Assembly (NCBI GenBank): GCA_949752795.1
Contig: CATKHW010000058.1
Coordinates: 558,001-622,000 of the forward strand
DNA length: 64,000 nt
DNA from: Hyperoodon ampullatus
Lineage: Eukaryota; Chordata; Mammalia; Artiodactyla; Ziphiidae
Direction of reading: 5' to 3'
The position numbers and the translations under genes are program-made. The number at the start of each line of letters is the position of its first letter. Position 1 is the first letter of the stretch. Shown in pieces: positions 25,146-39,047 of the stretch. The notes beneath the pieces were generated by a model, which was given only the letters and a program-made list of their open reading frames with translations, was not told where the DNA came from and made no database searches.

Positions 25146-26884
25146 CTGGGAAATTCTTTACAATTCCTTCAGGGTCTCTGATGAAACCTGAAATGACCCT
25201 CTCTACAATGACAGCTGGATGTGGCATAAGGCTGGACACTTGGGACTGAGAGGATTGGTGAGATTGGGTGAGCAAATGCAGACCCTTTAAAGCAATAATG
25301 CATGGCACACATTCCATGGGTCCCAACTCTCCAGGTTGAAGGGAATATTACTACAGATATAACATGTACGGGAATCCTAGAGAACGGACACACTGTGAAT
25401 ACGAAAGGTTTCTAAAACTCAACGAATAGTCCCTCTCCTGGTGCTCCGGTTTGACTTTCCATCTGCTTTATTATCAACCTCCCAACATGGAGAGACAGCC
25501 CCTTTAACCTCCTGGTTCGCACAGGTTGCCAATTTGGCAGAGGATGAAAGGGAAGAGGGAGAACCAATGAGAGAGTAGCTGTTAGGCATTTGGACGGGCA
25601 CATATCACTGTAATTTCCCGGCAGGAAGAAGAATTAACCAAAGTCTCAGCCACCCACCGGGAATCAGTATAGATCCTGAACCAAAATTTTGGACTTGCGG
25701 TCAGCTCACCAAAAACGAGTTGAAAAATGGAGCTCAGGGGCACAGCAATTCACAAACTGGCCGACTAATAAAGGACAACTATCGTCCAAAAATCTGTTGA
25801 GGGAAGGCAACGAGGCAGACTTGAAAGCGAGGCAGAATAGCAGGAAACAGATTTCCAGAGGTACGTTGGAATCGCCTTTAAAGCACAGGAAGAGGGGCAC
25901 AACTTCGACAATGATGCACTTGGCCAAAAAGGGCGTATGTGTTTTCTCCTGAATATATTCAGGAGAAAACGCATACGCCCTTTTTGGCCAAGCAAGCAAG
26001 CGGGCAATGCAAATCTGCACTACAAAGAAGTATCACTTCCCACTGGTCAAAAGGGACATCCACAAAATGTGTAAAAACCAGAAAGGCAAGACAGGCCCTG
26101 GAGAACAGGGAGCCTTGTTATGCTGATGGGCGGGATGTAAATTGCCAACTGCCTCTCTGGAGGAGTGCATTGTGTTTCCTAAAACAAGTAAAGTACAGAG
26201 CTACAGAGCCAAGGGCTCTTCCAGTCTAGGGAATATACCTTGGGAAAACTGAAAATAAATAAGGCAGAGCCACCCCAAAATTTAGGGCTGCACTGCTTAC
26301 AAGGACCTCAACTTGGGTACACCTTAAATATCGCAGGAAATATAAAAATGGTTCAAAAAATTGTGGTACTTACGTACGAGGGAATATCCCTCAGCCATGA
26401 AATCAATGTCATAAGACCAGTAGCAGCAAAATGGGTGGATTCAGGTACGATGATTCTAAGTGAAATAAGTCACACAGAAAAAGAAACTTATCATAAGATA
26501 TCACTTATGAAGATCCTGTAAACATGGCTACACTTGAACTGAGTTAGGAAAGAGAACAGTGTCTCACATTTAGAAAACACTCTTATGCCTGCTTAAGGGG
26601 GAAGGAGAGGTGGGGTGATGCATAAAACCAGAGTTTGATATAAGCACAGGTACCGTTCCAAAAACCAACTATGGAATAGACAAGACCTACACCTTCCTCA
26701 GTGAAAGGGACTCAAAACCCCATATTTCCCGCAGAGGAATATATCTGACAAGTAAGAATCTTAAAACCTATGTATTGATATGTCTCCGTAAGGGAATCAA
26801 GTGTGTCTAGACTGGGATAAATATGGCAGCGAGAATCAGCTCAAACCCACTATAAAAAGGAATTTCAAAAATAAAACAAAAAAA
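25146..26884 (+). repeat. Unit 15, type C
   Basis: 1739 bp. Palindrome 25919-25992 has a CpG to TpG change at 25940. Has GTAAAAACCAG, not the C-type GTAAATACCAG, and TACGAGGGAATAT shared with unit 16. Private CAACATGGAG, CCGACTAATA, CCACTGGTC, GTGTTTCC and GGCTCTTCC. Confidence 0.94.
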
Positions 26885-28623
26885 CTGGGAAATTCTTTAC
26901 AATTCCTTCAGGGTCTCTGATGAAACCTGAAATGACCCTATCTACAATGACAGCTGGATGTGGCATAAGGCTGGACACTTGGGACTGAGAGGATTGGTGA
27001 GATTGGGTGAGCAAATGCAGACCCTTTAAAGCAATAATGCATGGCACACATTCCATGGGTCCCAACTCTCCAGGTTGAAGGGAATATTACTACAGATATA
27101 ACATGTACGGGAATCCTAGAGAACGGACACACTGTGAATACGAAAGGTTTCTAAAACTCAACGAATAGTCCCTCTCCTGGTGCTCCGGTTTGACTTTCCA
27201 TCTGCTTTATTATCAACCTCCCAACTTGGAGAGACAGCCCCTTTAACCTCCTGGTTCGCACAGGTTGCCAATTTGGCAGAGGATGAAAGGGAAGAGGGAG
27301 AACCAATGAGAGAGTAGCTGTTAGGCATTTGGATGGGCACATATCACTGTAATTTCCCGGCAGGAAGAAGAATTAACCAAAGTTTCAGCCACCCACCGGG
27401 AATCAGTATAGATCCTGAACCAAAATTTTGGACTTGTGGTCAGCTCACCAAAAACGAGTTGAAAAATGGAGCTCAGGGGCACAGCAATTCACAAACTGGC
27501 CGAGTAATAAAGGACAACTATCGTCCAAAAATCTGTTGAGGGAAGGCAACGAGGCGGACTTGAAAGCGAGGCAGAATAGCAGGAAACAGATTTCCAGAGG
27601 TACGTTGGAATCGCCTTTAAAGCACAGGAAGAGGGGCACAACTTCGACAATGATGCACTTGGCCAAAAAGGGCGTATGCGTTTTCTCCTGAATATATTCA
27701 GGAGAAAACGCATACGCCCTTTTTGGCCAAGCAAGCAAGCGGGCAATGCAAATCTGCACTACAAAGAAGTATCACTTCCCACCGGTCAAAAGGGACATCC
27801 ACAAAATGTGTAAAAACCAGAAAGGCAAGACAGGCCCTGGAGAACAGGGAGCCTTGTTATGCTGATGGGCGGGATGTAAATTGCCAACTGCCTCTCTGGA
27901 GGAGTGCATTGTGTTCCCTAAAACAAGTAAAGTACAGAGCTACAGAGCCAAGGGCACTTCCAGTCTAGGGAATATACCTTGGGAAAACTGAAAATAAATA
28001 AGGCAGAGCCACCCCAAAATTTAGGGCTGCACTGCTTACAAGGACCTCAACTTGGGTACACCTTAAATATCCCAGGAAATATAAAAATGGTTCAAAAAAT
28101 TGTGGTACTTACGTACGAGGGAATATCCCTCAGCCATGAAATCAATGTCATAAGTCCAGTAGCAGCAAAATGGGTGGATTCAGGTACGATGATTCTAAGT
28201 GAAATAAGTCACACAGAAAAAGAAACTTATCATAAGATATCACTTATGAAGATCCTGTAAACATGGCTACACTTGAACTGAGTTAGAAAAGAGAACAGTG
28301 TCTCACATTTAGAAAACACTCTTATGCCTGCTTAAGGGGGAAGGAGAGGTGGGGTGATGCATAAAACCAGAGTTTGATATAAGCACAGGTACCGTTCCAA
28401 AAACCAACTATGGAATAGACAAGACCTACACCTTCCTCAGTGAAAGGGACTCAAAACCTCATATTTCCCGCAGAGGAATATATCTGACTAGTAAGAATCT
28501 TAAAACCTATGTATTGATATGTCTCCGTAAGGGAATCAAGTGTGTCTAGACTGGGATAAATATGGCAGCGAGAATCAGCTCAAACCCACTATAAAAAGGA
28601 ATTTCAAAAATAAAACAAAAAAA
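26885..28623 (+). repeat. Unit 16, type C variant
   Basis: 1739 bp, perfect palindrome at 27658-27731. It keeps AAATAAATAAGGCAG but has the B allele ATATCCCAGG, and the B/A allele GAGGCGGAC. Two CpG to TpG changes at 27334 and 27437; private AAGTTTCAG, TAAGTCCAG and AAACCTCAT. Confidence 0.94.
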
Positions 28624-30359
28624 CTGGGAAATTCTTTACAATTCCTTCAGGGTCTCTGATGAAACCTGAAATGACCCTATCTACAATGACAGCTGGATGT
28701 GGCATAAGGCTGGACACTTGGGACTGAGAGGATTGGTGAGATTGGGTGAGCAAATGCAGACCCTTTAAAGCAATAATGCATGGCACACATTCCATGGGTC
28801 CCAACTCTCCAGGTTGAAGGGAATATTACTACAGATATAACATGTACGGGAATCCTAGAGAACGGACACACTGTGAATACGAAAGGTTTCTAAAACTCAA
28901 CGAATAGTCCCTCTCCTGGTGCTCTGGTATGACTTTCCATCTGCTTTATTATCAACCTCCCAAATTGGAGAGACAGCCCCTTTAACCTCCTGGTTCGCAC
29001 AGGTTGCCAATTTGGCAGAGGATGAAAGGGAAGAGGGAGAACCAATGAGAGAGTAGCTGTTAGGCATTTGGACGGGCACATATCACTGTAATTTCCCGGC
29101 AGGAAGAAGAATTAACCAAAGTCTCAGCCACCCACCGGGAATCAGTATAGATCCTGAACCAAAATTTTGGACTTGCGGTCAGCTCACCAAAAACGAGTTG
29201 AAAAATGGAGCTCAGGGGCACAGCAATTCACAAACTGGCCGAGTAATAAAGGACAACTATCGTCCAAAAATCTGTTGAGGGAAGGCAACGAGGCGGACTT
29301 GAAAGCGAGGCAGAATAGCAGGAAACAGATTTCCAGAGGTACGTTGGAATCGCCTTTAAAGCACAGGAAGAGGGGCACAACTTCGACAATGATGCACTTG
29401 GCCAAAAAGGGCGTATGCGTTTTCTCCTGAATATATTCAGGAGAAAACGCATACGCCCTTTTTGGCCAAGCAAGCAAGCGGGCAATGCAAATCTGCACTA
29501 CAAAGAAGTATCACTTCCCACCGGTCAAAAGGGACATCCACAAAATGTGTAAAAACCAGAAAGGCAAGACAGGCCCTGGAGAACAGGGAGCCTTGTTATG
29601 CTGATGTGCGGGATGTAAATTGCCAACTGCCTCTCTGGAGGAGTGCATTGTGTTCCCTAAAACAAGTAAACAACAGAGCTACAGAGCCAAGGGCACTTCC
29701 AGTCTAGGGAATATACCTTGGGAAAACTGAAAATCAATAAGACAGAGCCACCCCAAAATTTAGGGCTGCACTGCTTACAAGGACCTCAACTTGGGTACAC
29801 CTTAAATAACCCAGGAAAGACGAAAATGGTAAAGAAATTGTGGTACATACGTATGATGGAATATCCCTCAGCCATGAAGTCAATGTCATAAGGCCAGTAG
29901 CAGCATAATGATGGGATTCATGTACCATGATTCTAACTGAAAAAATCACACAGAAAAAGAAACTTATCATAAGATATCACTTATGAAGGGTGTATAAACA
30001 TGGCTACACATCAATGAATTAGGAAAGGGAACAGAGTCTCATATATAGAAAACACTCTTATGCATGCTTAAGGGGAAAGCAGAGGTGGGGTGATGAATAA
30101 AACCAGAGTTTGATATTAGCACAGGTACGGTTCCATAATCCAAATACAGAATAGACAAGACCTACTACTTCCTCTGTGAACAGGACTCAAAACCCCATAT
30201 TTCCTGCAGAGGAATATATCTTACTAGTAAGAATCTTAAAACTTATGTATTGATATGTCTCTGTAAGGGAATCAAGTGTGTCTAGACTGGCATAAACATG
30301 GCAGTGAGAATCAGCTCAAACCCACTATAAAAAGGAATTTCAAAAACAAAACAAAAAAA
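28624..30359 (+). repeat. Unit 17, junction unit
   Basis: 1736 bp, perfect palindrome at 29397-29470. The first 1.1 kb is ordinary. After a mixed stretch (CCTTGGGAAAACTG of B with AATCAATAAGACAG of A) it enters the diverged segment at about 29808. Private CTCTGGTATGAC, CAAATTGG and GATGTGCGGG. The third ORF2 remnant piece is disrupted. Confidence 0.93.
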
Positions 30360-30692
30360 CTGGGAAATTCATTACAATTCCTTCAGGGTCTGTGATGAAA
30401 CATGGAATGACCCTATCTACAATGACAGTTGGATGTGGCATAAGGAGGGACACAAGGGACTGAGAGGATTGATGAGATTGGGTGAGCAAATGCAGACCCT
30501 TTAAAGCAATAATGCATGGCACACATTTCATGGGTTTCAACTCTCCAGGTTGAAGGGAATATTACTATAGTTATAACATGTACGGGGAACGTAGGGAACG
30601 GACACACTGTGAATATGAAAGGTTTCTAAAACTCAACGAATAGTCCCTCTCCAGGTGCTCAGGTTTGACTTTCCATCTGCTTTACTATCAAT
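29808..30692 (+). repeat. Strongly diverged satellite segment
   Basis: For about 885 bp the sequence departs from all other units at dozens of positions, including small deletions, while remaining colinear. It covers the 3' part of unit 17 and the first 330 bp of unit 18, and returns abruptly to normal sequence on both sides. Several differences match L1 better than the array consensus: TGGTACATACGTATGATGG, AGTCTCATATATAGAAAAC, AAGGGGAAAGCAGAGG, TGATGAATAAAACC and GATATTAGCACAGG. It is probably an older or separate lineage of the satellite. Confidence 0.9.
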
Positions 30693-32098
30693 CTCCCAAC
30701 TTGGAGAGACAGCCCCTTTAACCTCCTGGTTCGCACAGGTTGCCAATTTGGCAGAGGATGAAAGGGAAGAGGGAGAACCAATGAGAGAGTAGCTGTTAGG
30801 CATTTGGACGGGCACATATCACTGTAATATCCCGGCAGGAAGAAGAATTAACCAAAGTCTCAGCCACCCACCGGGAATCAGTATAGATCCGGAACCAAAA
30901 TTTTGGACTTGCGGTCAGCTCACCAAAAACGAGTTGAAAAATGGAGCTCAGGGGCACAGCAATTCACAAACTGGCCGAGTAATAAAGGACAACTATCGTC
31001 CAAAAATCTGTTGAGGGAAGGCAACGAGGCGGACTTGAAAGCGAGGCAGATTAGCAGGAAACAGATTTCCAGAGGTACGTTGGAATCGCCTTTTAAGCAC
31101 AGGAAGAGGGGCACAACTTCGACAATGATGCACTTGGCCAAAAAGGGCGTATGCGTTTTCTCCTGAATATATTCAGGAGAAAACGCATACGCCCTTTTTG
31201 GCCAAGCAAGCAAGCGGGCAATGCAAATCTGCACTACAAAGAAGTATCACTTCCCACCGGTCAAAAGGGACATCCACAAAATGTGTAAAAACCAGAAAGG
31301 CAAGACAGGCCCTGGAGAACAGGGAGCCTTGTTATGCTGATGGGCGGGATGTAAATTGCCAACTGCCTCTCTGGAGGAGTGCATTGTGTTCCCTAAAACA
31401 AGTAAACAACAGAGCTACAGAGCCAAGGGCACTTCCAGTCTAGGGAATATACCTTGGGAAAACTGAAAATCAAAAAGACACAGCCACCCCAAAATTTAGG
31501 GCTGCACTGCTTACAAGGACCTCAACTTGGGTACACCTTAAATATCCCAGGAAATATAAAAATGGTTCAAAAAATTGTGGTACTTACGTACGATGGAATA
31601 TCCCTCAGCCATGAAATCAATGTCATAAGACCAGTAGCAGCAAAATGGGTGGATTCAGGTACGATGATTCTAAGTGAAATAAGTCACACAGAAAAAGAAA
31701 CTTATCATAAGATATCACTTATGAAGATCCTGTAAACATGGCTACACTTGAACTGAGTTAGGAAAGAGAACAGTGTCTCTCATTTAGAAAACACTCTTAT
31801 GCCTGCTTAAGGGGGAAGGAGAGGTGGGGTGATGCATAAAACCAGAGTTTGATATAAGCACAGGTACCGTTCCAAAAACCAACTATGGAATAGACAAGAC
31901 CTACACCTTCCTCAGTGAAAGGGACTCAAAACCCCATATTTCCCGCAGAGGAATATATCTGACTAGTAAGAATCTTAAAACCTATGTATTGATATGTCTC
32001 CGTAAGGGAATCAAGTGTGTCTAGACTGGGATAAATATGGCAGCGAGAATCAGCTCAAACCCACTATAAAAAGGAATTTCAAAAATAAAACAAAAAAA
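30360..32098 (+). repeat. Unit 18, alpha member of HOR 2
   Basis: 1739 bp, perfect palindrome at 31133-31206. Its first 330 bp belongs to the diverged segment. From about 30693 it is a normal alpha unit, with B-type 3' half. Private GATCCGGAACC. Confidence 0.94.
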
Positions 32099-33833
32099 CT
32101 GGGAAATTCTTTACAATTCCTTCAGGGTCTCTGATGAAACCTGAAATGACCCTATCTACAATGACAGCTGGATGTGGCATAAGGCTGGACACTTGGGACT
32201 GAGAGGATTGGTGAGATTGGGTGAGCAAATGCAGACCCTTTAAAGCAATAATGCATGGCACACATTCCATGGGTCCCAACTCTCCAGGTTGAAGGGAATA
32301 TTACTACAGATATAACATGTACGGGAATCCTAGAGAACGGACACACTGTGAATACGAAAGGTTTCTAAAACTCAACGAATAGTCCCTCTCCTGGTGCTCC
32401 GGTTTGACTTTCCATCTGCTTTATTATCAACCTCCCAACTTGGAGAGACAGCCCCTTTAACCTCCTGGTTCGCACAGGTTGCCAATTTGGCAGAGGATGA
32501 AAGGGAAGAGGGAGAACCAATGAGAGAGTAGCTGTTAGGCATTTGGACGGGCACATATCACTGTAATTTCCCGGCAGGAAGAAGAATTAACCAAAGTCTC
32601 AGCCACCCACCGGGAATCAGTATAGATCCTGAACCAAAATTTTGGACTTGCGGTCAGCTCACCAAAAACGAGTTGAAAAATGGAGCTCAGGGGCACAGCA
32701 ATTCACAAACTGGCCGAGTAATAAAGGACAACTATCGTCCAAAAATCTGTTGAGGGAAGGCAACGAGGCGGACTTGAAAGCGAGGCAGAATAGCAGGAAA
32801 CAGATTTCAAGAGGTACGTTGGAATCGCCTTTAAAGCACAGGAAGAGGGGCACAACTTCGACAATGATGCACTTGGCCAAAAAGGGCGTATGCGTTTTCT
32901 CCTGAATCAGGAGAAAACGCATACGCCCTTTTTGGCCAAGCAAGCAAGCGGGCAATGCAAATCTGCACTACAAAGAAGTATCACTTCCCACCGGTCAAAA
33001 GGGACATCCACAAAATGTGTAAAAACCAGAAAGGCAAGACAGGCCCTGGAGAACAGGGAGCCTTGTTATGTTGACGGGCGGGATGTAAATTGCCAACTGC
33101 CTCTCTGGAGGAGTGCATTGTGTTCCCTAATACAAGTAAAGAACAGAGCTACAGAGCCAAGGGCACTTCCAGTCTAGGGAACATACCTGGGAAAAACTGA
33201 AAATCAATAAGACAGAGCCACCCCAAAATTTAGGGCTGCACTGCTTACAAGGACCTCAACTTGGGTACACCTTAAATATGCCAGGAAATATAAAAATGGT
33301 TCAAAAAATTGTGGTACTTACGTACGATGGAATATCCCTCAGCCATGAAATCAATGTCATAAGACCAGTAGCAGCAAAATGGGTGGATTCAGGTACGATG
33401 ATTCTAAGTGAAATAAGTCACAGAGAAAAAGAAACTTATCATAAGTTATCACTTATGAAGATCCTGTAAACATGGCTACACTTGAACTGAGTTAGGAAAG
33501 AGAACAGTGTCTCACATTTAGAAAACACTCTTATGCCTGCTTAAGGGGGAAGGAGAGGTGGGGTGATGCATAAAACCAGAGTTTGATATAAGCACAGGTC
33601 CCGTTCCAAAAACCAACTATGGAATAGACAAGACCTACACCTTCCTCAGTGAAAGGGACTCAAAACCCCATATTTCCCGCAGAGGAATATATCTGACTAG
33701 TAAGAATCTTAAAACCTATGTATTGATATGTCTCCGTAAGGGAATCAAGTGTGTCTAGACTGGCATAAACATGGCAGCGAGAATCAGCTCAAACCCACTA
33801 TAAAAAGGAATTTCAAAAACAAAACAAAAAAAA
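32099..33833 (+). repeat. Unit 19, beta member of HOR 2
   Basis: 1735 bp because of the 5 bp palindrome-centre deletion. Type A 3' half, but with AAAAATGGTTC as in B. Linked variants GTTGACGGGC, CTAATACAAG, GGGAACATACC, AATATGCCAGG. Confidence 0.96.
32872..32940. repeat. Palindrome with centre deleted (unit 19)
   Basis: The centre reads CTCCTGAATCAGGAG instead of CTCCTGAATATATTCAGGAG. Five central bases are gone, leaving 34-base arms around one base (69 bp). The arms are otherwise intact. Confidence 0.97.
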
Positions 33834-35573
33834 CTGGGAAATTCTTTACAATTCCTTCAGGGTCTCTGATGAAACCTGAAATGACCCTATCTACAATGAC
33901 AGCTGGATGTGGCATAAGGCTGGACACTTGGGACTGAGAGGATTGGTGAGATTGGGTGAGCAAATGCAGACCCTTTAAAGCAATAATGCATGGCACACAT
34001 TCCATGGGTCCCAACTCTCCAGGTTGAAGGGAATATTACTACAGATATAACATGTACGGGAATCCTAGAGAACGGACACACTGTGAATACGAAAGGTTTC
34101 TAAAACTCAACGAATAGTCCCTCTCCTGGTGCTCCGGTTTGACTTTCCATCTGCTTTATTATCAACCTCCCAACTTGGAGAGACAGCCCCTTTAACCTCC
34201 TGGTTCGCACAGGTTGCCAATTTGGCAGAGGATGAAAGGGAAGAGGGAGAACCAATGAGAGAGTAGCTGTTAGGCATTTGGACGGGCACATATCACTGTA
34301 ATTTCCCGGCAGGAAGAAGAATTAACCAAAGTCTCAGCCACCCACCGGGAATCATTATAGATCCTGAACCAAAATTTTGGACTTGCGGTCAGCTCACCAA
34401 AAACGAGTTGAAAAATGGAGCTCAGGGGCACAGCAATTCACAAACTGGCCGAGTAATAAAGGACAACTATCGTCCAAAAATCTGTTGAGGGAAGGCAACG
34501 AGGCGGACTTGAAAGCGAGGCAGAATAGCAGGAAACAGATTTCCAGAGGTACGTTGGAATCGCCTTTAAAGCACAGGAAGAGGGGCACAACTTCGACAAT
34601 GATGCACTTGGCCAAAAAGGGCGTATGCGTTTTCTCCTGAATATATTCAGGAGAAAACGCATACGCCCTTTTTGGCCAAGCAAGCAAGCGGGCAATGCAA
34701 ATCTGCACTACAAAGAAGTATCACTTCCCACCGGTCAAAAGGGACATCCACAAAATGTGTAAAAACCAGAAAGGCAAGACAGGCCCTGGAGAACAGGGAG
34801 CCTTGTTATGTTGATGGGCGGGATGTAAATTGCCAACTGCCTCTCTGGAGGAGTGCATTGTGTTCCCTAAAACAAGTAAACAACAGAGCTACAGAGCCAA
34901 GGGCACTTCCAGTCTAGGGAATATACCTGGGAAAAACTGAAAATCAATAAGACAGAGCCACCCCAAAATTTAGGGCTGCACTGCTTACAAGGACCTCAAC
35001 TTGGGTACACCTTAAATATCCCAGGAAATATAAAATTGGTTCAAAAATTTGTGGTACTTACGTACGATGGAATATCCCTCAGCCATGAAATCAATGTCAT
35101 AAGACCAGTAGCAGCAAAATGGGTGGATTCAGGTACGATGATTCTAAGTGAAATAAGTCACAGAGAAAAAGAAACTTATCATAAGTTATCACTTATGAAG
35201 ATCCTGTAAACATGGCTACACTTGAACTGAGTTAGGAAAGAGAACAGTGTCTCACATTTAGAAAACACTCTTATGCCTGCTTAAGGGGGAAGGAGAGGTG
35301 GGGTGATGCATAAAACCAGAGTTTGATATAAGCACAGGTCCCGTTCCAAAAACCAACTATGGAATAGACAAGACCTACACCTTCCTCAGTGAAAGGGACT
35401 CAAAACCACATATTTCCCGCAGAGGAATATATCTGACTAGTAAGAATCTTAAAACCTATGTATTGATATGTCTCCGTAAGGGAATCAAGTGTGTCTAGAC
35501 TGGCATAAACATGGCAGCGAGAATCAGCTCAAACCCACTATAAAAAGGAATTTCAAAAACAAAACAAAAAAAA
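33834..35573 (+). repeat. Unit 20, gamma member of HOR 2
   Basis: 1740 bp, perfect palindrome at 34607-34680, type A. Markers: T at 34355 (ATCATTATAG), AAAAATTTGTGG, and A at 35408 (AAAACCACAT). Confidence 0.95.
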
Positions 35574-37312
35574 CTGGGAAATTCTTTACAATTCCTTCAG
35601 GGTCTCTGATGAAACCTGAAATGACCCTATCTACAATGACAGCTGGATGTGGCATAAGGCTGGACACTTGGGACTGAGAGGATTGGTGAGATTGGGTGAG
35701 CAAATGCAGACCCTTTAAAGCAATAATGCATGGCACACATTCCATGGGTCCCAACGCTCCAGGTTGAAGGGAATATTACTACAGATATAACATGTACGGG
35801 AATCCTAGAGAACGGACACACTGTGAATACGAAAGGTTTCTAAAACTCAACGAATAGTCCCTCTCCTGGTGCTCCGGTTTGACTTTCCATCTGCTTTATT
35901 ATCAACCTCCCAACTTGGAGAGACAGCCCCTTTAACCTCCTGGTTCGCACAGGTTGCCAATTTGGCAGAGGATGAAAGGGAAGAGGGAGAACCAATGAGA
36001 GAGTAGCTGTTAGGCATTTGGACGGGCACATATCACTGTAATATCCCGGCAGGAAGAAGAATTAACCAAAGTCTCAGCCACCCACCGGGAATCAGTATAG
36101 ATCCTGAACCAAAATTTTGGACTTGCGGTCAGCTCACCAAAAACGAGTTGAAAAATGGAGCTCAGGGGCACAGCAATTCACAAACTGGCCGAGTAATAAA
36201 GGACAACTATCGTCCAAAAATCTGTTGAGGGAAGGCAACGAGGCGGACTTGAAAGCGAGGCAGATTAGCAGGAAACAGATTTCCAGAGGTACGTTGGAAT
36301 CGCCTTTTAAGCACAGGAAGAGGGGCACAACTTCGACAATGATGCACTTGGCCAAAAAGGGCGTATGCGTTTTCTCCTGAATATATTCAGGAGAAAACGC
36401 ATACGCCCTTTTTGGCCAAGCAAGCAAGCGGGCAATGCAAATCTGCACTACAAAGAAGTATCACTTCCCACCGGTCAAAAGGGACATCCACAAAATGTGT
36501 AAAAACCAGAAAGGCAAGACAGGCCCTGGAGAACAGGGAGCCTTGTTATGCTGATGGGCGGGATGTAAATTGCCAACTGCCTCTCTGGAGGAGTGCATTG
36601 TGTTCCCTAAAACAAGTAAACAACAGAGCTACAGAGCCAAGGGCACTTCCAGTCTAGGGAATATACCTTGGGAAAACTGAAAATCAAAAAGACACAGCCA
36701 CCCCAAAATTTAGGGCTGCACTGCTTACAAGGACCTCAACTTGGGTACACCTTAAATATCCCAGGAAATATAAAAATGGTTCAAAAAATTGTGGTACTTA
36801 CGTACGATGGAATATCCCTCAGCCATGAAATCAATGTCATAAGACCAGTAGCAGCAAAATGGGTGGATTCAGGTACGATGATTCTAAGTGAAATAAGTCA
36901 CACAGAAAAAGAAACTTATCATAAGATATCACTTATGAAGATCCTGTAAACATGGCTACACTTGAACTGAGTTAGGAAAGAGAACAGTGTCTCTCATTTA
37001 GAAAACACTCTTATGCCTGCTTAAGGGGGAAGGAGAGGTGGGGTGATGCATAAAACCAGAGTTTGATATAAGCACAGGTACCGTTCCAAAAACCAACTAT
37101 GGAATAGACAAGACCTACACCTTCCTCAGTGAAAGGGACTCAAAACCCCATATTTCCCGCAGAGGAATATATCTGACTAGTAAGAATCTTAAAACCTATG
37201 TATTGATATGTCTCCGTAAGGGAATCAAGTGTGTCTAGACTGGGATAAATATGGCAGCGAGAATCAGCTCAAACCCACTATAAAAAGGAATTTCAAAAAT
37301 AAAACAAAAAAA
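35574..37312 (+). repeat. Unit 21, alpha member of HOR 2
   Basis: 1739 bp, perfect palindrome at 36347-36420. CCAACGCTCC in the 5' part is shared with units 25, 28 and 33. Confidence 0.96.
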
Positions 37313-39047
37313 CTGGGAAATTCTTTACAATTCCTTCAGGGTCTCTGATGAAACCTGAAATGACCCTATCTACAATGACAGCTGGATGTGGCATAAGGCT
37401 GGACACTTGGGACTGAGAGGATTGGTGAGATTGGGTGAGCAAATGCAGACCCTTTAAAGCAATAATGCATGGCACACATTCCATGGGTCCCAACTCTCCA
37501 GGTTGAAGGGAATATTACTACAGATATAACATGTACGGGAATCCTAGAGAACGGACACACTGTGAATACGAAAGGTTTCTAAAACTCAACGAATAGTCCC
37601 TCTCCTGGTGCTCCGGTTTGACTTTCCATCTGCTTTATTATCAACCTCCCAACTTGGAGAGACAGCCCCTTTAACCTCCTGGTTCGCACAGGTTGCCAAT
37701 TTGGCAGAGGATGAAAGGGAAGAGGGAGAACCAATGAGAGAGTAGCTGTTAGGCATTTGGACGGGCACATATCACTGTAATTTCCCGGCAGGAAGAAGAA
37801 TTAACCAAAGTCTCAGCCACCCACCGGGAATCAGTATAGATCCTGAACCAAAATTTTGGACTTGCGGTCAGCTCACCAAAAACGAGTTGAAAAATGGAGC
37901 TCAGGGGCACAGCAATTCACAAACTGGCCGAGTAATAAAGGACAACTATCGTCCAAAAATCTGTTGAGGGAAGGCAACGAGGCGGACTTGAAAGCGAGGC
38001 AGAATAGCAGGAAACAGATTTCAAGAGGTACGTTGGAATCGCCTTTAAAGCACAGGAAGAGGGGCACAACTTCGACAATGATGCACTTGGCCAAAAAGGG
38101 CGTATGCGTTTTCTCCTGAATCAGGAGAAAACGCATACGCCCTTTTTGGCCAAGCAAGCAAGCGGGCAATGCAAATCTGCACTACAAAGAAGTATCACTT
38201 CCCACCGGTCAAAAGGGACATCCACAAAATGTGTAAAAACCAGAAAGGCAAGACAGGCCCTGGAGAACAGGGAGCCTTGTTATGTTGACGGGCGGGATGT
38301 AAATTGCCAACTGCCTCTCTGGAGGAGTGCATTGTGTTCCCTAATACAAGTAAAGAACAGAGCTACAGAGCCAAGGGCACTTCCAGTCTAGGGAACATAC
38401 CTGGGAAAAACTGAAAATCAATAAGACAGAGCCACCCCAAAATTTAGGGCTGCACTGCTTACAAGGACCTCAACTTGGGTACACCTTAAATATGCCAGGA
38501 AATATAAAAATGGTTCAAAAAATTGTGGTACTTACGTACGATGGAATATCCCTCAGCCATGAAATCAATGTCATAAGACCAGTAGCAGCAAAATGGGTGG
38601 ATTCAGGTACGATGATTCTAAGTGAAATAAGTCACAGAGAAAAAGAAACTTATCATAAGTTATCACTTATGAAGATCCTGTAAACATGGCTACACTTGAA
38701 CTGAGTTAGGAAAGAGAACAGTGTCTCACATTTAGAAAACACTCTTATGCCTGCTTAAGGGGGAAGGAGAGGTGGGGTGATGCATAAAACCAGAGTTTGA
38801 TATAAGCACAGGTCCCGTTCCAAAAACCAACTATGGAATAGACAAGACCTACACCTTCCTCAGTGAAAGGGACTCAAAACCCCATATTTCCCGCAGAGGA
38901 ATATATCTGACTAGTAAGAATCTTAAAACCTATGTATTGATATGTCTCCGTAAGGGAATCAAGTGTGTCTAGACTGGCATAAACATGGCAGCGAGAATCA
39001 GCTCAAACCCACTATAAAAAGGAATTTCAAAAACAAAACAAAAAAAA
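37313..39047 (+). repeat. Unit 22, beta member of HOR 2
   Basis: 1735 bp, centre-deleted palindrome at 38086-38154. I see no difference from unit 19 in the parts compared. Confidence 0.96.
38086..38154. repeat. Palindrome with centre deleted (unit 22)
   Basis: Same 5 bp centre deletion as in unit 19, lying 5,214 bp downstream of it. It is also accompanied by the same linked variants (GTTGACGGGC, CTAATACAAG, AATATGCCAGG), so it is a copy of the same event and not a new one. Confidence 0.97.

Noticed and set aside
29734..29970. A 78-codon minus-strand frame unique to the diverged segment
   Set aside because: It arises because the divergent bases remove stops. It lies antisense to the L1 ORF2 remnant and has no recognisable features.
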